Positions 25,581-37,493 of a DNA stretch of 64,000 nucleotides are shown piece after piece. The notes under the pieces are model-generated. The model worked only from the letters and a program-made list of their open reading frames with translations, did no database searches and was not told the origin of the DNA. Every line of letters begins with the position of its first letter. The first letter of the stretch is position 1. The DNA comes from Rutidosis leptorrhynchoides (Eukaryota > Streptophyta > Magnoliopsida > Asterales > Asteraceae): contig NC_092336.1 of NCBI RefSeq assembly GCF_046630445.1, positions 505,315,001 to 505,379,000 of the forward strand. The letters are read 5' to 3'. The position numbers and the translations under genes were made by a program.

Positions 25581-26195
25581 TTATTCCGACTCGCTTGTTT
25601 CTTCTTCTTCGGTTTTGGTTCGTTTTGCCAAGTTTCTAGGGATATATGATGTTCCCCTAATACGAGCCGTCGTTTTCCACATTGGTTTAGAAAAACCTGG
25701 TGGTTTAGAGGTTCCCGGGTCATTGTTACAACTTAAGGACTTCGGGGGTTGGCGATACATATAAAGTTCATCGGGGTTGGAATTAGATTTCTCTATTTTT
25801 ATGCCCTTTCCCTTATTATTTTCTTTTGCCTTTTTAAATTCAGTTGGGGTAATTTCTATAACATCATCAGAATTCTCGTCGGAATCCGATTCATCGGAGA
25901 ATTGGTAATCCTCCCAATATTTTGCTTCCTTGGCGGAAACACCATTGACCATAATTAACCTTGGTCGGTTGGTTGAGGATTTTCTTTTACTTAACCGTTT
26001 TATTATTTCCCCCACCGGTTCTATTTCTTCATCCGGTTCCGATTCTTCTTCCGGTTCCGATTCTTCTTCCGGTTCCGACTCTTCTTTCGGTTCCTCTTCG
26101 GGAACTTGTGAATCAGTCCACGAATCATTCCAATTTACATTTGACTCTTCATTATTATTAGGTGAGTCAATGGGACTTGTTCTAGAGGTAGACAT
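25581..26195 (-). CDS. Acidic Glu/Ser-rich ORF upstream of gag (Tek-1)
   Basis: 204 residues, intact. The N-terminal third holds tandem EESEPEE units (about residues 33-57), then a basic segment KRLSKRKSSTNRPR (about 66-80), an acidic Ser/Asp tract (SDESDSDENSDD), a Lys-rich middle and a C-terminal RTKTEEEETSESE. No membrane segment, signal peptide or known catalytic motif is visible; it looks intrinsically disordered. It begins about 210 bp inside the 5' LTR boundary, the first ORF of the transcript. Tek-2 has an intact counterpart with only whole-codon indels. Its function is unknown; a chromatin- or nucleic-acid-binding accessory protein is one possibility but is only inference. Confidence 0.65.
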   Translation of the reverse strand: MSTSRTSPIDSPNNNEESNVNWNDSWTDSQVPEEEPKEESEPEEESEPEEESEPDEEIEPVGEIIKRLSKRKSSTNRPRLIMVNGVSAKEAKYWEDYQFSDESDSDENSDDVIEITPTEFKKAKENNKGKGIKIEKSNSNPDELYMYRQPPKSLSCNNDPGTSKPPGFSKPMWKTTARIRGTSYIPRNLAKRTKTEEEETSESE

Positions 26196-26390
26196 CTATC
26201 ACATAATATCAAACGCGTTAAGAGATTAATATATCACATAATATTCACATGTTAAAAATATATAGTTTCCAACAAAATTTGTTAAGCAATCATTTTTCAA
26301 GTAAACACGGTCGAAGTCCAGACTTACTAATGCATCCTAACAAACTCGATAAGACACACTAATGCAAAATTCTGGTTCTCTAAGACCAAC

Positions 26391-26402
26391 GCTCTGATAC
26401 CA
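26391..26402 (-). promoter_or_regulatory. Tek-1 primer-binding site (initiator tRNA-Met)
   Basis: Minus strand TGGTATCAGAGC, complementary to the 3' end of plant initiator tRNA-Met, two bases from the 5' LTR. Confidence 0.9.
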
Positions 26403-26747
26403 ACTGAAATGTCCCGTTCTTATTGATTAAAAACGTTCCATATTAATTGATTTCGTTGCGAGGTTTTGACCTCTATATGAGACATTTTTCAAAGACTGCA
26501 TTCATTTTAAAACAAACCATAACCTTTATTTCATCAATAAAGGTTTAAAAAGCTTTACGTAGATTATCAAATAATGATAATCTAAAATATCCTGTTTACA
26601 CACGACCATTACATAATGGTTTACAATACAAATATGTTACAACAAAATAAGTTTCTTGAATGCAGTTTTTACACAATATCATACAAGCATGGACTCCAAA
26701 TCTTGTTCTTATTTTAGTATGCAACAGCGGAAGCTCTTAGTATTCAC

Positions 26748-27237
26748 CTGAGAATAAACATGCTTTAAACGTCAACAAAAATGTTGGTGAGTTATAGGTT
26801 TAACCTATATATATCAAATCATAACAATAGACCACAAGATTTCATATTTCAATACACATCCCATACATAGAGATAAAAATCATTCATATGGTGAACACCT
26901 GGTAACCGATATTAACAAGATGCATATATAAGAATATCCCCATAATTCCGGGACACCCTTAGGATATGATATAAATTTCGAAGTACTAAAGCATCCGGTA
27001 CTTTGGATGGGGTTTGTTAGGCCCAATAGATCTATCTTTAGGATTCGCGTCAATTAGGGTGTCTGTTCCCTAATTCTTAGATTACCAGACTTAATAAAAA
27101 GGGGCATATTCGATTTCGATAATTCAACCATAGAATGTAGTTTCACGTACTTGTGTCTATTTTGTAAATCATTTATAAAACCTGCATGTATTCTCATCCC
27201 AAAAATATTAGATTTTAAAAGTGGGACTATAACTCAC
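26748..27237 (-). other. Intron-like LTR module in the Tek-1 5' LTR (490 bp)
   Basis: Minus-strand start AAA|GTGAGTTATAG at 27237, end TTTATTCTCAG|GTG at 26748. The inverted pair is GATGAGAATACATGC (near 27184-27197) against GCATGTTTATTCTCAG (26748-26763). The central palindrome is ATAGATCTAT. The Tek-1 3' LTR and both Tek-2 LTRs have modules of exactly the same 490-bp length. Confidence 0.5.
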
Positions 27238-28764
27238 TTTCACAGATTTTTACTTCGTCGGGAAGTAAGACTTGGCCACTGGTTGATTCACGAACCTATA
27301 ACAATATATACATATATATCAAAGTATGTTCAAAATATATTTACAACACTTTTAATATATTTTGATGTTTTAAGTTTATTAAGTCAGCTGTCCTCGTTAG
27401 TAACCTACAACTAGTTGTCCACAGTTAGATGTACAGAAATAAATCGATAAATATTATCTTGAATCAATCCACGACCCAGTGTATACGTATCTCAGTATGA
27501 TCACAACTCAAACTATATATATTTTGGAATCAACCTCAACCCTGTATAGCTAACTCGAACATTCACATATAGAGTGTCTATGGTTGTTCCGAAATATATA
27601 TAGATGTGTCGACATGATAGGTCGAAACATTGTATACGTGTCTATGGTATCTCAAGATTACATAATATATAATACAAGTTGATTAAGTTATGGTTGGAAT
27701 AGATTTGTTGCCAATTTTCACGTAGCTAAAATGAGAAAAATTATCCAATCTTGTTTTACCCATAACTTCTTCATTTTAAATCAGTTTTGAGTGAATCAAA
27801 TTGCTATGGTTTCATATTGAACTCTATTTTATGAATCTAAACAGAAAAAGTATAGGTTTATAGTCGGAAAAATAAGTTACAAGTCGTTTTTGTAAAGGTA
27901 GTCATTTCAGTCGAAAGAACGACGTCTAGATGACCATTTTAGAAAACATACTTCCACTTTGAGTTTAACCATAATTTTTGGATATAGTTTCATGTTCATA
28001 ATAAAAATCATTTTCTCAGAATAACAACTTTTAAATCAAAGTTTATCATAGTTTTTAATTAACTAACCCAAAACAGCTCGCGGTGTTACTACGACGGCGT
28101 AAATCCGGTTTTACGGTGTTTTTCGTGTTTCCAGGTGTTAAATCATTAAGTTAGCATATCATATAGATATAGAACATGTGTTTAGTTGATTTTAAAAGTC
28201 AAGTTAGAAGGATTAACTTTTGTTTGCGAACAAGTTTAGAATTAACTAAACTATGTTCTAGTGACTACAAGTTTAAACCTTCGAATAAGATAGCTTTATA
28301 TGTATGAATCGAATGATGTTATGAACATCATTACTACCTTAAGTTCCTTGGATAAACCTACTGGAAAAGCGAAAAATGGATCTAGCTTCAACGGATCCTT
28401 GGATGGCTCGAAGTTCTTGAAGCAGAATCATGACACGAAAACAAGTTCAAGTAAGATCATCACTTGAAATAAGATTGTTATAGTTATAGAAATTGAACCA
28501 AAGTTTGAATATGATTATTACCTTGTATTATAATGATAACCTACTGTAAGAAACAAAGATTTCTTGAGGTTGGATGATCACCTTACAAGATTGGAAGTGA
28601 GCTAGCAAACTTGAAAGTATTCTTGATTTTATGTAACTAGAACTTGTAGAATATATGAAGAACACTTAGAACTTGAAGATAGAACTTGAGAGAGATCAAT
28701 TAGATGAAGAAAATTGAAGAATTAAAGTATTTGTAGGTGTTTTTGGTCGTTGGTGTATGGATTA

Positions 28765-28773
28765 GATATAAAG
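28765..28773 (-). promoter_or_regulatory. TATA-like box of the Tek-1 5' LTR
   Basis: CTTTATATC on the minus strand, conserved at the same place in the other three Tekay LTR copies. It lies about 1.5 kb upstream of the module, which would put the module in the transcribed leader. Confidence 0.45.
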
Positions 28774-29658
28774 GATATGTAATTTTGTTTTCATGTAAAT
28801 AAGTCATGAATGATTACTCATATTTTTGTAATTTTATGAGATATTTCATGCTAGTTGCCAAATGATGGTTCCCACATGTGTTAGGTGACTCACATGGGCT
28901 GCTAAGAGCTGATCATTGGAGTGTATATACCAATAGTACATACATCTAAAAGCTGTGTATTGTACGAGTACGAATACGGGTGCATACGAGTAGAATTGTT
29001 GATGAAACTGAACGAGGATGTAATTGTAAGCATTTTTGTTAAGTAGAAGTATTTTGATAAGTGTATTGAAGTCTTTCAAAAGTGTATAAATACATATTAA
29101 AACACTACATGTATATACATTTTAACTGAGTCGTTAAGTCATCGTTAGTCGTTACATGTAAGTGTTGTTTTGAAACCTTTAGGTTAACGATCTTGTTAAA
29201 TGTTGTTAACCCAATGTTTATAATATCAGATGAGATTTTAAATTATTATATTATCATGATATTATCATGTATGAATATCTCTTAATATGATATATATACA
29301 TTAAATGTCTTTACAACGATAATCGTTACATATATGTCTCGTTTAAAAATCATTAAGTTAGTAGTCTTGTTTTTACATATGTAGTTAATTGTTAATATAC
29401 TTAATGATATGTTTACTTATCATAGTATCATGTTAACTATATATATATCCATATATATGTCATCATATAATTTTTACAAGTTTTAACGTTCGTGAATCAC
29501 CGGTCAACTTGGGTGGTCAATTGTCTATATGAAACATATTTCAATTAATCATGTCTTAACAAGTTTGATTGCTTAACATGTTGGAAACATTTAATCATGT
29601 AAATATCAATCTCAATTAATATATATAAACATGGAAAAGTTCGGGTCACTACAATATG

Positions 29659-30019
29659 TACCTAGTAAGACGTTGTTATAACGATAATCGTTATATATAT
29701 CGTTTTCGAGTTTCTTAAATTAATAGTCTCATTTTTATGTATATAACTCATTGTTAAAATACCTAATGAGATACATACTTATAATAAAATCATGTTAACT
29801 ATATATATATAACATATATATGTCATCGTATAGTTTTTACAAGTTTTAACGTTCGTGAATCACCGGTCAACTTGGGTGGTCAATTGTCTATATGAAACAT
29901 ATTTCAGTTAATCAAGTCTTAACAAGTTTGTTTTGCTTAACATGTTGGAAACACTTAATCATGTAAATAACAATTTCATTTAGTATATATATAAACATGG
30001 AAAAGTTCGGGTCACTACA
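29659..30019 (-). repeat. Tek-2 3' LTR, proximal part
   Basis: Continuation of 13467-16546 after the Tek-1 insertion and its ATATG copy. It ends GGGTCACTACA and is followed by the Tek-2 PPT. Confidence 0.9.
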
Positions 30020-30054
30020 GTACCTACCCGTAAAATAAATTTCGTCCCGAAGTT

Positions 30055-30152
30055 TTAAGCAGTTGGAGGTGTTGACGTATCTTCTGGAAATAAATGCGGG
30101 TATTTATTCTTCATCTGATCTTCACGCTCCCAGGTGAACTCGGGTCCTCTAC
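30055..30152 (-). pseudogene. Tek-2 pol, last 32 codons, cut off by LARD-3
   Basis: Matches the C-terminal coding end of Tek-1 pol (19832-19930), including the stop. The rest of the gene resumes at 47237 beyond LARD-3. The TCTAC target copy is 30148-30152. Confidence 0.85.
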
Positions 30153-30518
30153 TGTGACGATCGCTCCAAATCCATCTGGACTAACACGTCATTCATTGAT
30201 TTCATTACGAGGTATTTGACCTCTATATGATACATTTTGTAAACATTACATTCTTTTGAAAAGGTACACCATAAATGTATATTCAAATCAAAGGTTTTTG
30301 ACATCTGATGATTTCTACATATAGACAATCATCGTATATAATAGTTTACAATAGTGCTTTCGTTGACAATGCAGTCAAAATAAGGTACATGGTGATGAAT
30401 TGGTGAATGCAATGTTTTCTTGAAAAATATGCCATGTAAGACTCCATGCACATAGCTTGTATATCATATAAGCAAACAGCGGAAGACTTCTAGGGAACCT
30501 GAGAATAAACATGCTAAC
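30153..30518 (-). repeat. LARD-3 3' LTR, distal part
   Basis: Matches 44819-45184 with few differences. It is interrupted by LARD-4 20 bp into the LTR module. Confidence 0.9.
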
Positions 30519-33500
30519 TGAAAGGATCCGAAACTAATCATCCGGATAGTGTCCATATTGATTACAAACGAATTACAACAGTTGATAACATCGCGAGGTA
30601 CTAGAACTCTATATGATACATTTTACAAACGTTGCATTTATTCTTAAAAGGCAATCTAACTTTACATCAAACATTATTAACTCGTCTAACATTTCTCGAT
30701 ATCCGAATGACTTATTCTGTCATTTACTTAATAAATGTCTTTAATGATCTTCAATGACTCGAATGCAACGTTCTTGTAACATGACTTAAATGGTCCCAAC
30801 TAGTATTCTTTATATGAGCTAATGCACAGCGGAAGTCTTAATTCGTACCTGAGAATAACATGCTTTAAAAAGTCAACATAAAGTTGGTGAGATATATAGG
30901 TTTGATGCTAGCAGCGTTATAACAATGGACCACAAGATTTCATATTCATAAGCGTTTAGATAAAAATATTCTAAGTGGTTGAGCACTTGGTAACCATACT
31001 TAACAATTAATCACGTCGCATATTCCCTTTAATATGAAATCTTACTACACTGTACCAAGTGTAGTCACGAAACGAAGTACTGTGCAACCGTTGAATACTG
31101 GTCGTCCAGTCCGATTGGGGTTGTCAGGCCCGATAGATCTATCAACAGGATTCGCGTTTACAATACCGCTGTAAATAATAGTTACCAAGCTACAGGGAAG
31201 TATGCCAGTGGTACAACTCAACGTAGAATATATTTTTCAGTTACTTGTGTCCATAACGTAAATCATTTATAAAAACAGCGCATGTATTCTCAGCCCAAAA
31301 ATATTTAGAGTTCAAAAGGGATCTATATACTCACCTAATGTATTTTGTAGCAAAAATACATATAACACCGTTGAACACTTATAAGGTTGGCCTTCGATTC
31401 ACGAACCTAATTAATTATATATTTATATATTGGTTAATAACAAAATAAAGTCAATTTACAGTGTTCCACAATCCTAATGCTCGAGACCAATATGTAAAAG
31501 TTAATAAAAATTCGTTTGACTCAAAAAGATTTCCAAAAATTCTAAATATAACTATATATATCACTGTTTTATATCCTCAAATATTTTTACAATACTTATT
31601 AAGGTAAATAATAATATAATTCTTTTTATAATATCTTAAAATTATACCAAATTTTGATATAAAGATACTTTTTACTTTTAAACAATATTTTTAAATAATA
31701 ATTTTAATATTAATATTATTGATGATAATAATTTTATAGTTTTAGTATCAATAATATTTTTAATTACAATAAAAATAATAACTTTATAGTTTTGATAAAA
31801 ATATTATTTTCTTTGAAATATTAATAACAACAATCATAATAATCGTAAAAATAATATTTTTAGTAAAATGATATTTAATAGTTTTAATAACAATAACCAT
31901 TAAAATAAAAATTTTATAGTTGTTAATAAAAATATTAGTTTTCCCATAAAAATCATAATATCAATAATAATAGAAATTTATAACATCGACGTAATGTTAA
32001 AATATTCATTTTTGATAATTTGTACAAAAGTTCAATTGACTATAACTTCAAATCCATCCGTCGAATCCATTCGACATCTAAATGAAAAGTTTATAGTTTT
32101 TCGCCACCTTTCCAAAAACATATTATTCATATACCTTATCTTAACCGCAAGAGTAACTAATTCAGATTCTATCCTAAATATATTTTAACAAAAATAGATA
32201 TAAAAATGTACATGATCCTAACTTCTCGAGCACTAGTCAGGGACACACTAAAAGTAAATAAAAGTTAAGTTTAGAGTGCTCACGTATCAATATTGAGATT
32301 CAATATTGCAGGATATTATTTAAACGCAACGGAGATGACAAACACTAGTTTGTCTCATGAGAAAAACCCCCGATCCATACTCATAACTTTCATAGATTTG
32401 ACCCATAATCTCCTTAATCTTATCCCATTCATGAAACCAGTTTTGGAACATTTGGGCAGAGCCCCGTCATAACATTTGGTATATTTTTTAGAATTAACAA
32501 CACTCCTAATCTTAAGATTAATAATTTTAATCTTAAGATTAATACTAATAATTATAACAATCATAATATTAATCATAATAATATTAATAATTATAATTAT
32601 AATAATAATAATAAGTTAAGTATACGGAGTAATAAATATATGTGTGTGTGTTAGCGTTGAAATGAAATAAATTCCTAGAAGGCCTTTTAAAGAAATTTTC
32701 GTCACCTACCCACTTTATGTCGGCAAAACATTACACAATTCGTGTAGATGGGTACACGATTCGTGTAAGGTATAGTCACGAAAGTTGTAGATTTTTGAGT
32801 TACGGTCGTTTGGACACCAAGATCACCCTTTTTCGAGTCCGAATGAATTAGTTATGATTTTTCTCGTGCAAGTGCGCAGGTTTAGTGATTTACAATGTTT
32901 TAACTTACAATCATGTAATGAAATGTTGTAGTCTTTTGGTGTCATTAAAAATCTTTATATTATCTTTATTTTTATTTTTATATTATTGAAAATCCATAAA
33001 AATATTTTATAATCAAATTATATTATATCAAAAAAAAAAAATGTGTTCGTTGTTTAACTAAGTGTTTTTAAATACAAAACGTTTTATATTTAGTTAAAGA
33101 CTATATTTAATCATTTTGTAAAATACATAAATATATATTTAATAAACACGTTTTAATTAAATATTTATTTTTATAAAAATCACGGACCGTTACATTTATC
33201 GTTTAACAAAAGGTTTCTAGAAAAGTTATGACTTTTAAAATAACGTTAAAACGTTTAATCTTATTAAAATGATTCTTAAATAATTTGACAAAAATGGTTT
33301 CAGATATTTATTAAACATATTATCTTTTACTCTTGCCAATATAATAATCTTATTTCAAAACCTATTACATATCTAATACTTTTGTTATCGTTAACTATAA
33401 ATAATCATATAACACATATACACATAATCATTCGTGAATCGTCAGGCTTGGTCAAAAGGGTAACTAATCTTCCAGATTTAGATTTCAGACTTTCTAGACT

Positions 33501-33583
33501 CAACATCAAGGTTTTTGCTTATCGTGTCGGAAACATATAGAGTTTAAGGTTTAAATTTGGTCGGAAATTTCCGGGTCGTTACA
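30519..33583 (-). repeat. LARD-4 3' LTR
   Basis: Sense start TGTAACGACCCGGAAATTTC, end CGGATCCTTTCA. It contains the module (30849-31334) and the 12-bp palindrome GATAGATCTATC (31132-31143). It is very AT-rich between 31400 and 33500. Short open frames here (such as 31994-32188) recur identically in the other LTR and are not coding. Confidence 0.95.
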
Positions 33584-35746
33584 GTACCCACCCGTTAAAG
33601 AAATTTCGTCCCCGAAATTTGTTAGAGGTCATCATGGATAACAATAGGAATGCTTTCATGACGAATATGAGGTGATAACGGAGTTTTATCATTATTGATA
33701 AATATAGATAAAACATTTCGATTATGTGAAGCGTACTAGCGAAGCTATCATAAAAGAGAGTGAAATGAGTAAATATAGAATTGTTGTAACCGATGACGTG
33801 ATTATGATCGATTTCCGGAATTTAAGGGTTTTGAGGAAAATCTTATGTAATAAGATTTAGTTTTGCGGCGATCAGGATCTTCTTTGATTTAACGCATCAA
33901 TCTGTTTTGATTTCTTTGTCGAATATTTCACTATAAATTTACCTCCTTCCCTTCTTACTTCCCACACCTTCTATTCTTTCTCTTTAGTTCCTACTTTAAG
34001 GCATTCACTCAAATATTCCATCCCATTCTAATCCTTGTTATATTTCTAACTTTCATATCTTTCATTCTTCTTTTTCATCTATCACCAGAAGAATCTATTC
34101 TCTTTTATCCCTTCCTTGGAATTATAATGTTTCTAATTCTCCCGTGTCTTTACGTTGCAATACGTATTGATATACACGGTTTGTAGTTTCTGAGTGGTTG
34201 TTGGGTTTTATATCTTCCCTTATATTTTGATATCCCTACTTCTGTTTTCCATAATTATTGTCATTCACAGTTAATGCTTCCTCCTATTTGTTGCGATCTA
34301 TACCCTAATTTCTATTTCGAAGCTTCATTCTTTGGTTCCCTCTTCTTGTGTTTAAGCGTCTCTTGTAATGGTCCGAAATTCGTAGGTATGAGATTCGAAA
34401 TGAACATAGTTATTGTTCTTAAAAAGAAATGGTAATGGCACGATTTTGATTGGTCAAATTACCAGAATATTTCGAAAAATTAGAACTATCAGGGTGATAC
34501 GTTCTAATATGTTTGGAGATTGGATAGAATGTAAAAGCAATGTAGCATGGCATATGATGATGGTATTGTGAATCATCACCTTCCATTAGAAACTTAACAT
34601 GACTTACTGTAATATAATGAAGTTGATCAAGTTTCATTATATTATACTAATTCATGCATCAGTTCCCAACACTACTTCAAACATTCATATTTTAATTTCA
34701 AAGGTTTCAGAATTTAGATACTAATGCAGTTTCTTTTATATTGTAACGCAGATGTTACAAAGAGTTGAATGATCGCAGATAGGAATAGTTGTGAGAATAT
34801 CTCCAGAAATATGGAGAATATGTATAACGAAGGATATGAAAATATCTCATAATATCTAAGATAAGACGATGATGAAGAATATCATCTTGAAAAGTTTAGA
34901 ATAAGGAGTAGAGTTCTTACTAACGGTTTCAGCAGGCACTGGATCATTTGGATCCTTTGAAGACAGGTTCTGTTTTCACGATTTGTTCACGGTCTCCTTC
35001 ATACTTTGCTCAATCCGTTTTCCAGTTCCAACCCTTCTCTTTTTCCTACTGTTCTTTATCGTCAACCTTTAACTTGTTAAAGTCGTTTACAGTTTTTGCT
35101 GCTTCATCAGCATTTTAAGAACTACTTCATAGTTCAGGGTGTTTTTCAGAAACTTCACATTCGAAGTATGAAACTCTTAGGGATAGACGTTTTCTGTATA
35201 ACTGGAAGAATTTCTACGAGATTTTCAAAATACAGATTGCGGATTCTGCCAAAGATATGACGAACTACTTGATGTCGTGGAATATAAAAGGTTCTCCGGT
35301 GACGTTGGCGAAAGAACAAGATATAAATATCGAAGTTATAATAGGAGTAGTCTTACTGAGAAGTCGAAGTGGAGCTGTGACAAAATTAGCTTCTTGAAAA
35401 GGAAGTGTAAGATTGTTTTTGCTAATGAATAGCAAAGGATTCAACACGGTATGTGTTAAACTATGAATTCGGGTTTGAGAGTTTTTCAGGTGTATAACTG
35501 TATGCATAAATCTTTCTTTCATAGACGAGGTGCGGCTGGTTCAACTTCTCGACCGAGGTGTTTTCAGGAATCATGAAAAGTTGTGAATGCGAATTGTAAT
35601 TGTCAAGATACGAATGAGGTTTAAGATAGAATCAAGTGGCAAACTTGAAGAATTATTTAGTTTCATATGTTATAATCAATATTTTAATTAATTTTACTTG
35701 TCCATAGTTAGCAGTCTGTTAGTTCGATTGTCCAATAGTCCAATAG

Positions 35747-35749
<3 letters not shown>

Positions 35750-35823
<74 letters not shown>
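35750..35823. repeat. (TA)n microsatellite inside LARD-4
   Basis: About 74 bp of TA units in the internal region. Ile/Tyr runs in a translation of 35708-35992 come from it. Confidence 0.95.
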
Positions 35824-35828
<5 letters not shown>

Positions 35829-36833
35829 CGAATTAAATAATACATATCGTGACCCGTGTACCGGTCTCGGTGTCGATCACAACTCAAAGTATATACATAT
35901 TTTGGAATCAACTCCGACCCTGTATAGCCAACTCCCACCTTCACATATAGAGTGTCCACGGTTGTTCCGAAATATATATATAGATGGGTCAATATGATAA
36001 GTCGAAACCTTGTATACGTGTCCCGTTTATTTAAAGTGCGTAAAATAAATATATATCATGACCCATGTACCATGTTGTCTCAGAATTAATCCGACGTATT
36101 GCGTACATGTGTCCCGACTTAAAAATGCATAAAAGTAAATAACAGAAATTAAATGACGATAAATAAAATTGCGAGAAAGTAAATTGCGATAAATTAAATG
36201 TTAATCAGTTAACTGGGAACAGTTAGCCGGAACAGTTAGCGTGGAATCCTTAATAGATTTTCAATTAGTTTATCCGTTTGTTTCTAACAAATTTTATTAT
36301 ATCCAATGTTTTCTTCGTTATGCCACTTGTTGGATTCTGATAGGTAAAAATCCAAATATGAAATTTGAATGAAAATGGTTATTCTGAGGTAAGCGGATAC
36401 GAATATCGGTGATTGTAAGTAGGATATTATATAATCGTTGAATCAGATTCAAAGAATGTACAGTGTAACTTATTAATGTGAATTCTAAATATTCCTCGGG
36501 TACTACCCACCCGTTAAAATATTTTCATCATTAACAGTTTGTACGAGAGAATTTTTAATTACATTCTTTATGAAAATATACTTGCATATATATTTTCATC
36601 GGATGTAATCATGGATTTAATGAGTCAATAAGATATTAAACTCATTTGATTTATCATTAGTACTGGATTACATGATCTCTAAAACATTAGAGATTACGTG
36701 ATTGCCATGTCGAACGAAGATATATGAGGTAAAACATAAAGCGAAAGTAATCGATTTAGAATAATATGTCAAACAAAAATTTAGTAGATAGAATGATACG
36801 TAGAACGGTGACTATACTCAAGGTATAGTTTAT

Positions 36834-37075
36834 GACGTTGAGGTTTACGACGCGGTTGTGGCTGCTGCTGGTGTTTGTAACCGTCGCACCATATTTTCCA
36901 TAGCCGTCACACGAGCGCGAAGTTTATTAACTTATGCTTGTACACCGGGATGATTGGCGATTGAAGCGAGCGGATGTATAATATTCAGAATATGAAATGA
37001 TATGTAATTATGATGAGATATCTGTAAAAAGGGGAAAAGAAATGATTTCTCGAACAGGTTCGTCGGTAAGTGTTT
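36834..37075 (-). pseudogene. LARD-4 gag-like remnant
   Basis: On the minus strand it reads a broken form of the segment seen in LARD-3 and in the right-hand element: a proline-glycine start, then VNKLRARV and MENMVRRLQTPA. Stops and shifts prevent expression. The homology to the other two copies is by eye at protein level. Confidence 0.55.
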
Positions 37076-37479
37076 CAGGTTTATCGCCAAAAGGATAATT
37101 TAGTGGATGGAAAGGTTCCTCGATGTGAAATGATTTTCGGATGTCGTATGATATTCTAACTATATAGAATATCTATATATATTACCAAAAATTTCATAGA
37201 CTTCAAAGGAATTTACGGCATATGTCCGGCAAATCTAGGATGCGCTAAGATATGAATTTTTGTCTATACACTATCGATGCACTAAATGCAGTAAGACGTG
37301 TCTAGACTAAAGAATGATAGGCAGGCAATTCCCTAAGGATGATAAGCAGATGGTTTCCGACTAGAAATGATAAGCAAAACTTTTTAACAGGCAGACACGG
37401 TCAAAGTCCAGAATCACTAATGTATCCTAACAACTACCAGTTAGACACACTAATGGGTAACCTGGTTCGCTAAAACCTG

Positions 37480-37491
37480 GCTCTGATACCA
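37480..37491 (-). promoter_or_regulatory. LARD-4 primer-binding site (initiator tRNA-Met)
   Basis: TGGTATCAGAGC on the minus strand, two bases from the 5' LTR. It is the same site as in Tek-1, which fits shared replication machinery. Confidence 0.9.
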
Positions 37492-37493
37492 AC

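Larger units (their letters stand above)
16547..29653 (-). mobile_element. Tek-1: complete Tekay-type chromovirus
   Basis: A 13.1-kb element with LTRs at 16547-19796 (3') and 26405-29653 (5'), flanked by the perfect 5-bp duplication ATATG (16542-16546 and 29654-29658). The PBS complement is at 26391-26402, the PPT at 19797-19809. Sense is the minus strand. Order: 5' LTR, acidic ORF, F-box ORF, gag-pol with protease, RT, RNase H, integrase and chromodomain-like tail, 3' LTR. Structure is complete, but gag-pol has five stops. It lies within the left LTR of Tek-2 and is a related copy of the same family. Confidence 0.95.
26405..29653 (-). repeat. Tek-1 5' LTR
   Basis: 3,249 bp with TG...CA ends. 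It carries the module (26748-27237; palindrome 27026-27035). A TATA-like CTTTATATC on the minus strand (28765-28773) is followed by an ACACCAACGACC stretch that would suit a transcription start. A sense-strand open frame of 77 codons (28846-29079) lies upstream of that TATA and is not considered coding. Confidence 0.93.
33584..37493 (-). other. LARD-4 internal region, non-coding
   Basis: It starts at the left with the PPT (minus strand ACGGGTGGGTAC) and ends with the PBS at 37480-37491 (TGGTATCAGAGC on the minus strand). Between them I find no gag-pol. The part 33584-34200 aligns by eye with 42601-43200 of LARD-3. A TA tract lies at 35750-35823, and a gag-like remnant near the 5' end at 36834-37075. 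Confidence 0.8.

Noticed and set aside
25930..26229. Gly/Ser repeat protein on the plus strand over the acidic ORF
   Set aside because: It is the complement of the GAA/GAG-rich repeats. The minus-strand frame is in transcript orientation and conserved in both elements.
28846..29079. A 77-codon sense frame in Tekay LTRs (also at 19001 and 15922)
   Set aside because: It lies in the U3 part upstream of the TATA-like box, has no known domain, and varies in length between copies.
31994..32188. Short frames repeated identically at 31994/38969 and 32355/39330
   Set aside because: They are the two near-identical LTRs of LARD-4; their identity reflects recent insertion and not selection on protein.
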